Shown in pieces: positions 22,799-33,923 of a DNA stretch of 64,000 bases. Origin of the DNA: Piezodorus guildinii (Eukaryota; Arthropoda; Insecta; Hemiptera; Pentatomidae); the NCBI GenBank assembly GCA_023052935.1, contig CM041292.1, positions 84,700,169 to 84,764,168 on the forward strand, given 5' to 3'. The position numbers and the translations under genes are program-made. The stretch's first letter is position 1; the number at the start of each line of letters is the position of its first letter. A model generated the notes under the pieces. It saw only the letters and a program-made list of their open reading frames with translations. It searched no databases and had not been told where the DNA came from.

Positions 22799-23242
22799 GT
22801 TGACAGTTTAATTAATTTTTTATAATAAATTATGAAATGAAATGAATTTACTGGCAAATGGGGAACCTTTTTGAGAGCAGGTAATAATTTTATATATTTA
22901 TTTTGATTTATATAATGCTGCCGATTGAAATAGATAAATATAAAATATGAAAAAAAAAAAAATGTTTAAATAACTATTTTTAACGATTGTATGGGGATTT
23001 GTTGATAATGTTTATATGATCTTGAAAATAAGGAATGCACCCTGAAAAATTGATTTCTGATATTTATTTTAAATAAAATGTTTTTTGGAAGAGTTGGAAA
23101 CAAGCCTAATTTTTTTCTACTCAAGTTTTAACTGCAATTTTTTCGAATAATATAATAAAAAAACTTATAACAAGAGAAAGAAATTCCGATTTGGATTTGC
23201 TGCTCAACTTCGCTGTGTTGCTATGCGTACTTAGCAAACCGC

Positions 23243-23620
23243 ATCAATCCTGAAGACAATTTTTAAAGAACAAATAGAGGAAGATTCTGCCAAATAGAAA
23301 TACTTCGACATATCGATGGGCCTCTTGGACAAATCGAGCATAGCTTCAATATATATAGTGATGCAGGATTCCCAGTGAGTCCAGGATTATGGTCTCTGAT
23401 ATGTTTTGCAACTGTTTTCTTTCGAGTCCATACCTCTCCAAAAATGAACCAGTATCTACTGGGATGGTCCCCCAGCTTCCGAACCAAAGCCCCGTGATTG
23501 AAAATTGTCTTTCACCAAACTCCTCGCGAAATTGATCTTGTAGGTATGGAATACGTTTCGAATAAATGCTTTCCTTCTCCTCTTGAATTCTTTTGCCTTA
23601 TTCCCTGTCATTTGTTTCGT
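23243..23620 (-). pseudogene. Unidentified transposon-type C-terminal coding fragment
   Basis: One minus-strand frame reads EEFGERQFSITGLWFGSWGT, IPVDTGSFLERYGLERKQLQ, then NISETIILDSLGILHHYI and a stop. The pattern (hydrophobic strand, G-x-x-G-T-I-P, then helices) reminds me of C-terminal tails found after the RT in some non-LTR polyproteins, but I cannot name the family. Upstream codons contain stops, so it is not intact. Confidence 0.35.
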
Positions 23621-24521
23621 ATCTGATAGTAACAATTGAAAATCAGTGATTTTTTAAATAAAGGTTTCGTTATATTTTGAAAGATTTATTAATATATTGA
23701 TAATTTGCCTTCCAATATTTAACTTATGACGTTCCAGACTGTTCTTAGCCCATTATATAACAAATTCTTTTTAATTTTTAGATTTATTCTAGTTATCCTA
23801 AACTTTATGAGTTTAATAGTCCATTTAGTTTTTCTTGTTACCTATATATGTCTTTCTCCATTCTAGTTAAGTGCTAACTATTGAGTTTTATAACTGTTAT
23901 TGGGTTGTTGAATTACAACCTCTTTAATTACATATCAGATTACCGGGATATTAATAATGATCAATAGTTCATAACTAGGGATATATTTCCTAAACCCTTA
24001 ATTGTCTTAAGCTCGACCATTGAAGATAATAAAGATCATCTCGAAAAAATAATATGTCATAAATTGTTTCGAGATAAGATCGTAAAAGGATCTGCATCAG
24101 GATGTTTGCTTCTTGAAGGGGAGGAAAAAAGAGGAAAATAATCGGTATATCTAACCATAAACGCCTAATATAATAAGCTTACAGGTTTGAAGCTGGATTG
24201 GGGAAAACCAAGGTATTTTCGAATAACTCTAAATTTCATGCGATATTTCTAATCAATTGAGCACGTAAGCTACACATCCAAAAAAGAAAAAAATTAGACA
24301 TAACAATGTAAAACAAACAATTGAAGCACCTGTACAAATATGATACGTGTTAAAATGTTATCTCACTGTTTATTTATACATTAATATAGATCTTTTTTCC
24401 GGCTGTCAGGAGCAAATTATTTTGACAAACGAAGTGTCAAAAGATAGAAAGGGATACTTAATAAAATGTTACTCTTGTTACAAGCTTTAACTCCATAGAT
24501 GCGGATTTTTAACTCCACCAT
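23621..24521. other. AT-rich interval, nothing recognised
   Basis: No frame, repeat end or splice pair stood out. Confidence 0.5.
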
Positions 24522-24532
24522 TTGTAGCCGTG

Positions 24533-24819
24533 TGGGTGGGTGAGTGGCTAGCGCGCTAGTCTCCCACGCCAGAGATGTGAGTTCGAGTCCCAATCCTAGC
24601 AGGACTTTTATAAGAATATAATTAAATGGGGATTCACTCACAACCACTCCCCCGGGTAGTGAGACCCGTCAGCCTACTGGTGACAACTCGTAAAAATAGG
24701 CGTAAAGAGTGATGACCCTACCCTAAACATTTCATCGAGAAACGTGAGTATATTCTCCCGGGAGTCTATACCATGCGGCCAAGTGCCTACACGGCCTGTC
24801 GCGCCAGAGAAAAACAAAA
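24533..24819 (+). mobile_element. tRNA-derived SINE-C (copy 2)
   Basis: Head GTGAGTGGCTAGCGCGCTAG with B box GAGTTCGAGTCCC, then the family's middle and CACGGCCTGTCGCGCC end. An 11-bp target duplication TTGTAGCCGTG is at 24522-24532 and 24820-24830. Confidence 0.93.
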
Positions 24820-25265
24820 TTGTAGCCGTGATAATAATTTATATCTAATTTAGTTTCAAAACTATATATTTAAACATGTAAAATCAATATAAACTCACAC
24901 TGCATGAGGTGGTAGGCGAAGTTGGACTAAGATGATGATGGTGGATGGAATACTCTTATATCTTTATTCAAAGTTTTTCCACATTAGATCTGACCTTCTT
25001 AGTATTTTCTCAAAACTGAGATTCCATGTCAAGAAGTTGACTAGTGGCATGAACAATTTTTTATGAAATGTGTTTCACAATTTTTAAAAAAATATCAACA
25101 TATAATTACAGTTCATTAAAAGAGAAATGCGCTATCTGTAAACGATACATCGGCTCGATTCTATATGTTGTAAATATCGATCTACTACTGGAATTAATAT
25201 AAATAAATTATAACAACTTAAATAGTCAATTTCCTAAACTCATTGAAACTTTTGATTAACTTCAG

Positions 25266-25388
25266 AAAGTCGAAAAGTCCCACGAAATGTCGAGGAGAGA
25301 ACCGGTGAAGAGAGCCTCCTGGAACACACTCAGCCTATGTGAAGTAGTTACTCATGGATCCCTTCCTTCATGGATTGTAGAAGTACAG
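25266..25388 (+). CDS. Candidate cassette exon X1 of an unknown plus-strand gene
   Basis: Preceded by a good acceptor (GATTAACTTCAG) and followed by GTTTTG. 123 nt, open in phase 0 for all 41 codons: KVEKSHEMSRREPVKRASWN, TLSLCEVVTHGSLPSWIVEV and a final Q. The end matches the candidate exons at 34376 and 36307: W-x-TL, then SW-(I/V)-(V/I)-EVQ directly before the donor. Shared phase, shared end and shared spacing argue for homologous exons. I do not recognise the protein. The donor is weaker than consensus. Confidence 0.5.
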
Positions 25389-25709
25389 GTTTTGTTGTTT
25401 TTTGTACCAAAATGATTAATTTCAATCGATTTAAATTAATTTTTCTTACAGTTCAGGTTTTTAACTTTTTTTCTTTTCTTCTTTTTAAGTAGTTCATATA
25501 AATAACGGAATTAAAAAAAAAAAAATAAAAATAAGTCATTTATTACAAACATTTTTATTACAGGTTTATCATTAATTATTCATTTTAAACTCTTTAATTA
25601 TTAATTAATAATAAAATAAAAATATTATTAAAAGTATTAAGGTAAGGCTATTGAGATCTAAAAATAAAAAACTTCAGTATACAACACTTTCCTAATATCT
25701 TGTGAATAT

Positions 25710-27045
25710 AATTGAGACGTTGATTTCCAAAAGGTACTAAAGGACATTTTATTCAAAGTTGATATTTTCTTATATTTGTATTCTAATGGTTTATTTTTAT
25801 CGATATCCGTCATCAGATTTTTATCTAAAAACATAGAAATCCTTTATAAAAGTATTTAAAAATTGCATTTCATTCCAAAAGGTACTAAATCCACATTTTA
25901 TTTCATTCCAAAAGGTACTATATCCATGTTTCGTTCCAAAAGGTACTATATCCTATGTAAACAGATATAACCTTTCCTTTCATTTCGTTCCAAAAGGTAC
26001 TATATTTCCTACTATACTGCAGAAGCACCTAATCCCGTAATATATCACCATTAATTTATCGTTTTCATCAATTTATGCATTTTTATTATTTCATTTAGCA
26101 TGTCTTGAATCACCGCTATTATTTTAATCAATGGTTTTAACGTAATAATCAGTTTTTAGGCCATTTTAAATAACTATCTTGCGTTGCCTCCGTTCTCGTA
26201 AGTTGTCAATTAAATTAAGTTTTTTTTATAGTATTTCTTCTTGCAGCAACATAAATTTGGTTTAAATTTTTTCAGAAACTCACATTTTAATAGAATAATG
26301 GCATTTGATGCAGCAAATAGTTGGAATTAACATTTCATGAAGTTGCAAAATATGTTAAGAAAATATCTGCCTGATCTCACTTAGTAGTCGATTTTATTAT
26401 GTAAAATAAAAGCTCAAAAGTTATTATTTGTCAGTATCTATTGTTAAATAATGTTCAGACGTCTTTTATAATATAGTTAAATTTGCTAAATTCACACAAA
26501 TAGTAAATACAAGTTCAAAACAAACTTCATAATTACATACTTTCTTATTATAGTGCCATAAATAGATAAATTGTCCTTTGAATATTCACTTTCTTTATGA
26601 AGAATAGATAATCAATGTAATTAACAAAGAAAGAAAGATATTTTTCAGAGGGAAAACAAGGAAATATACATAACGATATAATTAACGATTAAAGACGTTA
26701 GTTATCACTATTGTTGCATCAGGAAGGTTATAGTGACTGTTATCAACTTATCTCGCGTTATATTCTTCCAAAAAGTACTATATCCCTTTTAATTCTTTCC
26801 AAAAAGTACTATATCCACGTTTCGTTCCAAAAAGTACTATATCCATATTATATTGTTTAAAATCATCGGAAAAGTGCAATAATTTGGAAAAATGAGTTGG
26901 CAATACTATTAAAAATCAACTTTTGATTTTAATAAAAAAAGAATCACGTAAATTGGTCCAATAATAAATAAATAACAGATTTTTGCGTTTCCTGTAAAAT
27001 TTTCTAAAGTGGATATAGTACCTTTTGGAAATCAACGTCTCAATT
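25710..27045. mobile_element. TIR element with iterated subterminal motif
   Basis: Ends AATTGAGACGTTGATTTCCA and its inverse (27016-27045), extended by AAAGGTACT. The TTCCAAAAGGTACTATATCC motif recurs near 25873, 25906, 25934 and 25988 and, as TTCCAAAAAGTACTATATCC, near 26769, 26802 and 26824. No transposase frame. The iterated motif may be a protein-binding site (inference). Confidence 0.82.
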
Positions 27046-27617
27046 AAGACAGGATATAAAGAAATATTAATATTTTAAATCAACTATTACTTTAGAAGAA
27101 TATAGACATATTTTATGAACGCTATCATTTGAATAACTTTAAATTTAATCTTTTACGTATCCCAATTCATCTATCTAATCACTGATTAGCGAACCATCTC
27201 TGTGACAGTGTAATCTCTTATTTTTTTCTTTCAATTATATGATGCAGCAAAAATACCAGGCGACCTGACAAATAACAGAAGTATAAAGTTATTGCAAGAA
27301 TTTAAAACATTTCTGATAATTAGCAGCACGTTAATTCCTTATTTTTTAATCTAAATAGTCTGAAAAGAGGCTATTATTTACGTAAAAAATAAGTGTAATC
27401 ACAGTTTGACCAAATTCCTTACAATTATAATGTTTAATAAGAGGCGTGGAAGTAAAAAAAGGAATAAATCCAAGTTTTATAATTTTTTTATTATATAGGC
27501 TATATACTTCCAGGTTTTTAAAAAAATATTTTATTTAAGGAAATTTATAACTATATTGATTCAATTAAACAAGTAAGTGAGATTAATTGTTGAGATTATT
27601 GTTGCAACACATGATAA
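27046..27617. other. AT-rich interval, nothing recognised
   Basis: No exon or repeat end identified. Confidence 0.5.
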
Positions 27618-28410
27618 TTATGTGAAGAAACTACCCATTGGTAGCTGCATTCTAATATCTAATTTATGGTAGGTCTCCTGGCCATCTCCTCTTACGTCGC
27701 CTCGGTGGATTGCCAGGAATAGATATAGAGGAGAGTTCACGGATATGTGGGTTTGAGTGGGCAAGGAGTTCGAATTAAAAAGAAATATATCTATACGGGT
27801 TAAGCCTTCAAATAATGGGATATTTAGGTATTTATGGATGATTTTATCAGTAACAAAGTAAGGGGCACTGAGGAATATTTGAAGGATGGGATGCGAGACG
27901 GTTTGACGGTTTAGTGGACCCATAGCTCAATGCCGTAGGTCCTAATAGGCCTGATAATAATTATATAAATGAGTTTTTTGTAGTAAATAAGAAGCTTGGG
28001 GTATTTGTCGAGTAAGTGTTGTAGTAATCTACGAGCAGTTTCCTATCGTTTGAGTCTAGTGTGAGGATTAGATGTTAGGCGTTTGTCAAAATGGTGTACT
28101 AAGATCTGTTCAACAGTAGTAAGTGAGATACTGTTAAAGGATACATTAGAGCAAGAGGTCATAGGTTTTGCGACGTAGAGTAAAGGTAATTTGATAGGAT
28201 TTAATTTTAATTATCCACTTTTAACTACATTCTTCAGTGGTTCGGGAGGATTCAGGAGGCAGCAACAGGATCGTTATTCACAGATAACATACATATGTCT
28301 TCGGCGTAGGTAGTAATGATAGTGCTTGGTTGGATGAAAATATCAGCTGTATACACCGTATAGAGGATTGGACCCAGAATACGATCGGTACACCGGTTGA
28401 CAGGGGAAAA
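27618..28410 (-). pseudogene. Jockey-like LINE RT fragment
   Basis: Degraded minus-strand frames: RILGPILYTVYTADI, ITTYAEDICMLSVN (YADD altered to YAED), IIRPIRTYGIELW and FLSAPYFVTDKIIHKYLNIP. The same family as 11040-11770, with multiple stops and frameshifts. Confidence 0.8.
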
Positions 28411-28515
28411 ATTTCAAGTTGGAATATACAACTTGCATCTCTATCAATTGTATAAAATTATTAAAATTCCAGAAAAATAAGTTAATTAATTAAAATAAGT
28501 AATTAAGAGCAACAA

Positions 28516-29217
28516 TCTATACTAATATTATAAAGCTGAAGAGTTTGTCTGTTCGTTATTTTGAACGCGGTAATCTCAGAAACTACTGGTTCAAATTGAA
28601 AAATTCTTTTTGAGTTGGATAGTCCATTTACCGAGGAAGGCTATAGGCTATATAACATCACGCTGCGACCAATGGGACTGAAGAATCAGTGCAAAATCTG
28701 GGGAAAATTGACCTCGAATCCCAACGATTCCAAATGATTTACCTTTAAATTTTAAAATAATTTTCTCATCATTGTCGTAATTGTTCTTTTGGTTGAATAT
28801 TTGTTCGATAAATATTAGGCCGTTCTACATTTCTATCCATGGATATGCATGGTAGGTGACATAATTATTAAAAATAATTATTTCCATCTTTTCCGTTCCC
28901 TCAAACATTTTCTACTAGGGAAATCCTACTCTTTAGAAGATGTCGTCAGAACGGACCTTTATTGTTCTTCCGGAGGAAGGACAGTGATTTTTGGAAAAAA
29001 GGGATAATGGACTTTTCAAGCCGTTGGGAAAGGTAATCGCTAACGGTGGTAACTATTTTTTAGATTAAATAAATAAATTTTAAGCTATTCAATTTTAATT
29101 TTTTTTTCCAAATTTCTCTACGAACTTTCCGGACAACCCAATATATTCTTTTAAAAAGTCTTAATAGCGATCATAATAACTGAAATTGACGCAGACAAAG
29201 TCGCGCGCAACAGCTAG
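28516..29217 (+). mobile_element. Non-autonomous Helitron-like element
   Basis: Starts TC (28516) after an A and ends CTAG (29214-29217) before a T, the canonical Helitron boundaries with insertion between A and T. It opens with TCTATACTAATATTATAAAG and closes with GTCGCGCGCAACAGCTAG. No helicase remains. Confidence 0.88.
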
Positions 29218-30218
29218 TTTAATATGAAATTTATTAGCGAAAAATACTGCATAGAAACTGGGACAAAAGAATATTTAAATATATAACGCAATCCAGTCTT
29301 CACTTTTATATTTCATACATATTTATTTAGTAATAAGTTGCAATCATTCTTTTTAATTTATTAATAAGTTTAATATTATTCTCACAAAATATTGGAAATA
29401 CAGTTACCAAGGTCATTAACTAATTATGGTTGAAAACGTATTAGGTAATCGTTTTCGCAAAAAACAATCGGATATTCTAGTTGAGATGTCAATATTGAAT
29501 TCCTTTGATGATTGTTATTCCTAGATCAGTCGAGTTTTCAAGAATACATTATTTCTGAATTAGCGGAAATAAGATAATAGTAAAACTAAAAAAATATATA
29601 GAAGTGGTAGATTAAGGTGGTACTGTCACCGAATGGGAAGAATATTGGTCGAATACCGAAATTGGAATTTGTTGTAAATGGAATTTATTGTTCGAGTATT
29701 CATAATTTTAAGCAAGATAGTGCCTTAAATATGACTGTGAATATTACTTGAAAGAAATCTTTAAAAGAACACAAATTTATTGACTCTCAGAAAACTTAAA
29801 TTATTAATTGTCGAGAACTAACAATAACGATATAATAATAGAATAATTTAACTTTATGTCCAATTAATAACGTGACAAAGAACGTGGTATACTGATTGAA
29901 ATTCGAAAGACAAGATTCGATAGCTAAATATTATTTAGCATCTGCGATAAGTGTATATGGAACACATTGATGAAAGAGCGCGATTTTTATGATTTCCCAA
30001 TTTATTGTTACATAACTACATAGATAAAGGATTTGAAGTGTAACGATTAAGTAAATTAGTATTGTATTATTTAAAATAAGTAAGATCGCACGAGACAGAG
30101 ACATATTTTATTCGAAAACTTGATAGTAAGATACAATTTTCGTAATTGAGATAGCTATTGGGCTGTAAAATAAGTTCCTAGTGTTTTTTAGTGGTGATTT
30201 CAATAAATACTTCTTAAT
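29218..30218. other. AT-rich interval, nothing recognised
   Basis: No exon-like frame or repeat end found between the Helitron and the mariner fragment. Confidence 0.5.
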
Positions 30219-30450
30219 CAATTTCTGTAAGATCCATTTTGATCTATTACATGATGTCATCTTTCATCATTTTATTTTAATGTGGTCATCATCAACAGTT
30301 GAAGGACGAACCATGCGCTTTGCTTCTTCCAAGTCAAAATTTCCGGTTCTGAACCGAGCAAACCACTTACGGATGGTGCTTTCTCCCGAGACATCATGGC
30401 CATACACATTGCAAATTATGTTAACCGTCTGTGCAACTTATTTTCCTTTT
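30219..30450 (-). pseudogene. Mariner transposase N-terminal fragment
   Basis: The minus frame reads VAQTVNIICNVYGHDVSGES, TIRKWFARFRTGNFDLEEAK, then RMVRPSTVDDDHIKI and a stop. STxRxWFxRFxxGxFDLEDxxxxGRPS is the second helix-turn-helix and GRPR-like linker of mariner transposases. The DD34D catalytic domain is missing, so the copy is dead. Confidence 0.87.
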
Positions 30451-30605
30451 CTGAAATAAAAATATCATTAAATGAGAAAAAGTAATTTTTTCTCTTCCAT
30501 TTTGAGCATGCAAAATACCACTTAATGATAAGGAATCTCGGTTGAAACTGACACATAAAAGCACCTTAAATAATCTTTTTTTAGAATATGTAAACATTAT
30601 TGACC

Positions 30606-30898
30606 GGGGAGCCCGTGGTGGGTGGCTAACGCGCAAGTCTCTCATGCTACAGGTTCTGAGTTCGAATCCCAGTCCCGGCGGGGCTTTTATAAGGATGTAA
30701 AAAAATGGGGTTCACTCACAACCTCTCCTTTGGGTATGTGAGACCTGTCAGACCAAATGGTGGCCACTCACAAAATGATTCGTAGGGAGTGACCCACACT
30801 AAAAATTGTATCGTGAAATGTGAGTGTAAACTCGTAAGAGTTTACACCGCGAGGCCCAGGGCCTACACGGTCTGTCGCGCCACGGGAAGAAGAAAAAG
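30606..30898 (+). mobile_element. tRNA-derived SINE-C (copy 3)
   Basis: Head GGGGAGCCCGTGGTGGGTGG, B box GAGTTCGAATCCC, end CACGGTCTGTCGCGCC plus AGAAGAAAAAG. A 14-bp target duplication AAACATTATTGACC is at 30592-30605 and 30899-30912. Confidence 0.94.
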
Positions 30899-30912
30899 AA
30901 ACATTATTGACC

Positions 30913-31736
30913 AAGTTAACATGATATTATAAAGAGAGGATTAAATTGAAATATTGAAAAACGCTATGAACTTATTACACAACCCAAAACGGTAATATTG
31001 CCTATTAATATTTATTAATTTATTATAATTAGGAGTACTTCAGTAAAGAACTTGTACATATACATTTAAATCTCATACATTATTTTTTTATTTTTTTTAA
31101 GGTTTAGTTTAATGAGAATATAGACAGGATGCATGACAATACACAAGTTATGACATCCTTCTTATTAACGAAATATTACAGTATTTTTAATTATATCACC
31201 GACTGAATGGCATTGATAAGTGAAAGGCTAAAAATGAACTTCATGCAACCTCCCCACCATTCCTCCGTTATCACCACGGCCTTAAGATAAAGGTAAAAGC
31301 TGAGGTAAACATTATAGCTCCGTACAAGTGTTCAGCATGTTGACGCAAACCAACCAAAAGATACTATAAAGGGTCACGTAGATACAAGATATGTCAAATT
31401 CAAGAAATAAACTAATCAAGAACCTGCAGAGGCAGGACCTAGGGAATAGTTTAGGTGCAAAAGAGGGTATGAGAGAGGGACTGTGGTCAGCAAGGCGTGA
31501 TTCCTATCAACACGTTCCGGTTTAACAGAGCCTTCGGTTTTACCTTTATCATGTAACACTTAATTATTAACTCCCTTCAGTGAAAAACTATTTTGTCCGT
31601 GTTAAATACCCAGGGACGTATGTCGGCAATATTTTCCTCAACCCTACAAATTAATCTCAAGATTAAAAACCAAATTAGGAATCCTTTAACAAATTGAAAT
31701 TGTAAGGTAACTGTTCTGGAACCACTTTATTCGCTT
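30913..31736. other. Interval without a recognised gene
   Basis: AT-rich; 31300-31700 is slightly more balanced in composition but I found no supported exon. Confidence 0.4.
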
Positions 31737-32045
31737 AAAACCATCCTAGGAGTTTTGGAACTTAATGTTAAAAAAACCCTTAATTTACAGGATATTCACG
31801 ATTTATTTACTACTATAGCTGTTCATGTATATAAAAAGGAACAAACCTCATTCATCGATCCCAAGAACATAGAATTCGGAAGAACCAAAGGCAAACAACA
31901 GATCTTGAAATGGTAACGCGACATCGTGACCAAAGACACGTACTTTAATAATATTTTCAACATAAATGTTTCTGAGTAAGCTGAATTAAAATTCAGCCAT
32001 GGATTTATAGTGAAAACACCTATAGCTACTGGCTTCTCTGCCCTT
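31737..32045 (+). pseudogene. Unrecognised broken coding sequence
   Basis: One frame reads KTILGVLELNVKKTLNLQDI, HDLFTTIAVHVYKKEQTSFI, DPKNIEFGRTKGKQQILKW, a stop, RDIVTKDTYFNNIFNINVSE, a stop, and ELKFSHGFIVKTPIATGFSA. The composition is protein-like across both stops, so this looks like a decayed gene or transposon polyprotein. I do not recognise it. It ends just before the LINE fragment at 32097, but nothing ties the two together. Confidence 0.4.
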
Positions 32046-32096
32046 ATTCTACTTCTTGTACAATTAATTAGAGATTAGACTCGTCAATTTTCTTTT

Positions 32097-32520
32097 TATT
32101 ATTTAGTGCACCCTCATACAAGACTAAAACGATACGAAACTGCCATACATTTTCGACTACTTCAACACTTACTGGACATACGCTCAAACCTTCCACTTAA
32201 GTACAAAAGGCTCATCTACATGACTTTCATAAAACCGATATGGACTTACGGAGTAGAACTTGGGAGCTCTACAAAACCATCAAATTCTTCCCGTCTCCAA
32301 TCCTTACAATAAAAAATCCTCAATGTTCCTTATTTTCCACAAAGACCTTAATGTTCCTTATGTCGCTGACTTGGCAAGAACCAGGTACCACTCCTTTGTT
32401 GACAAACTCTATTCCCACTCTAACCCTCTAGGTTCAACCCTTGCTTCCCCTACAATCCCTGATAATCCTCTGAGGCGTCTGAGAAGAAGGCCCCAAGACC
32501 TTCAAGTTTAGCATAGTTAG
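32097..32520 (+). pseudogene. Jockey-like LINE RT 3' fragment
   Basis: Plus-strand frames with one frameshift near 32300: FRLLQHLLDIRSNLPLKYK and FIKPIWTYGVELGSSTKPS, then HKDLNVPYVADLARTRYHSF and LRRLRRRPQDLQV to the end. This is the same thumb/C-terminal region as in the other fragments of this family. Confidence 0.85.
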
Positions 32521-33181
32521 TGTCATTGGTGTTATTTTTAATATGTCGAGTCTGTACTTTAAAATGAAGGGTTTTAAAAAAAATATTTTCTCAAACATTC
32601 CAACGATCCAGAGTTTCACTATGAGAAAAATATCCAGTCCTGTCTAAGTATTCAAATTGCTGTGTATTTTTATGTAAAATAATATATTAAATTAAAAGGC
32701 TAACAAGCTAAAAAAATATTCTAAAGTCTCATATAAAAATTTTACCGAGTAGTTCTAGAGAAAAAGGCCCATTCCCTAGATAAGACAGTTTTCATTAAAG
32801 AAAACGAAGAAATTCATAAATATTGATCTAAAAGAACAATACGTTCCTCATTGACTCTTGCAAGTAGCTGTAATAAACGAAAAAAATCTTCAAATAATGA
32901 TAGTTATTTTTATATTTACGTCCTTATTCGAAGCGGAGTAAATAGCGATTCAATTAATTACAATATATTTTCCCACATGTCACATCCGTTATGTTTATGC
33001 GGGTTTTTTTCACTCGCTATTAACTTCTAAAAGGATGTGAAACATGTTGTTTTTTCTTATAATACCTTTATTAAAACACATACACGATCAAAAGCAATGT
33101 AAGGATTTACCTTCATAAACGGATATTCCCGGCCTAGTTGAAAGGGTCGATGTAGGTACCACCATATTCTAGTACCAAAAC

Positions 33182-33215
<34 letters not shown>

Positions 33216-33923
33216 GCATAATTAATTTTTCGTAGACTGGAAAAAACAATAGATCGTGGATGTATCTATCTAAGAGGAAACAAGGGTTGCAATCGGGACT
33301 TTTGTCATTTAAAACCAAGATTGTACCATAGGTATTGATTCTTGTACAGTTTGTACATATTTTTATTGATTCTTTATTGTACATATATATAATGTGTCAT
33401 TAATTTATAAATTTATTGTTTTATATATATATTGTCTGAATGTTGTACTTGATCACTATTATAAATGTCCTAATTCTGACAGATTGTAATATTACTCAAT
33501 AAAAATTGTTTGAGAAAAAAAAAAATAATGAAAAAAAAATAGATTTAAGTTCTTCTAGTTGTATATGGATCAAATGTAGAAATCTCTGTGAGCTATATTC
33601 CTAAAAAAACATCAAAAAATGTTACTTCATTAGGCCAATAGTGTAATATTTTTAACCTAAACTAACGACTTCTATAATTTTGGTCGAGTAATAAGAATAT
33701 TGAAAGAAGATTTTCAGGAGCCCGAGGTTACGTTTGACGCATGATGCCAATGTTTAACATTCTCAGCGTAACCTGTATTTACTGCCTTTTTAAAATAACA
33801 GCCGGGTAATAGTCCTCACGTAATATTACTATTAAAAGGGCAATGACTATATATCTGAAAAAAAAAAATCAATTAAATTCAGAAATATCACGATTTTCTT
33901 TTTAGTTATTATAAATTGCATTG
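32521..33923. other. AT-rich interval with long A run
   Basis: No gene recognised. A 29-base A run is at 33185-33213, the kind of scar left by retroposition. Confidence 0.5.

Noticed and set aside
30181..30459. Plus-strand 92-codon open frame
   Set aside because: Antisense of the mariner transposase fragment.
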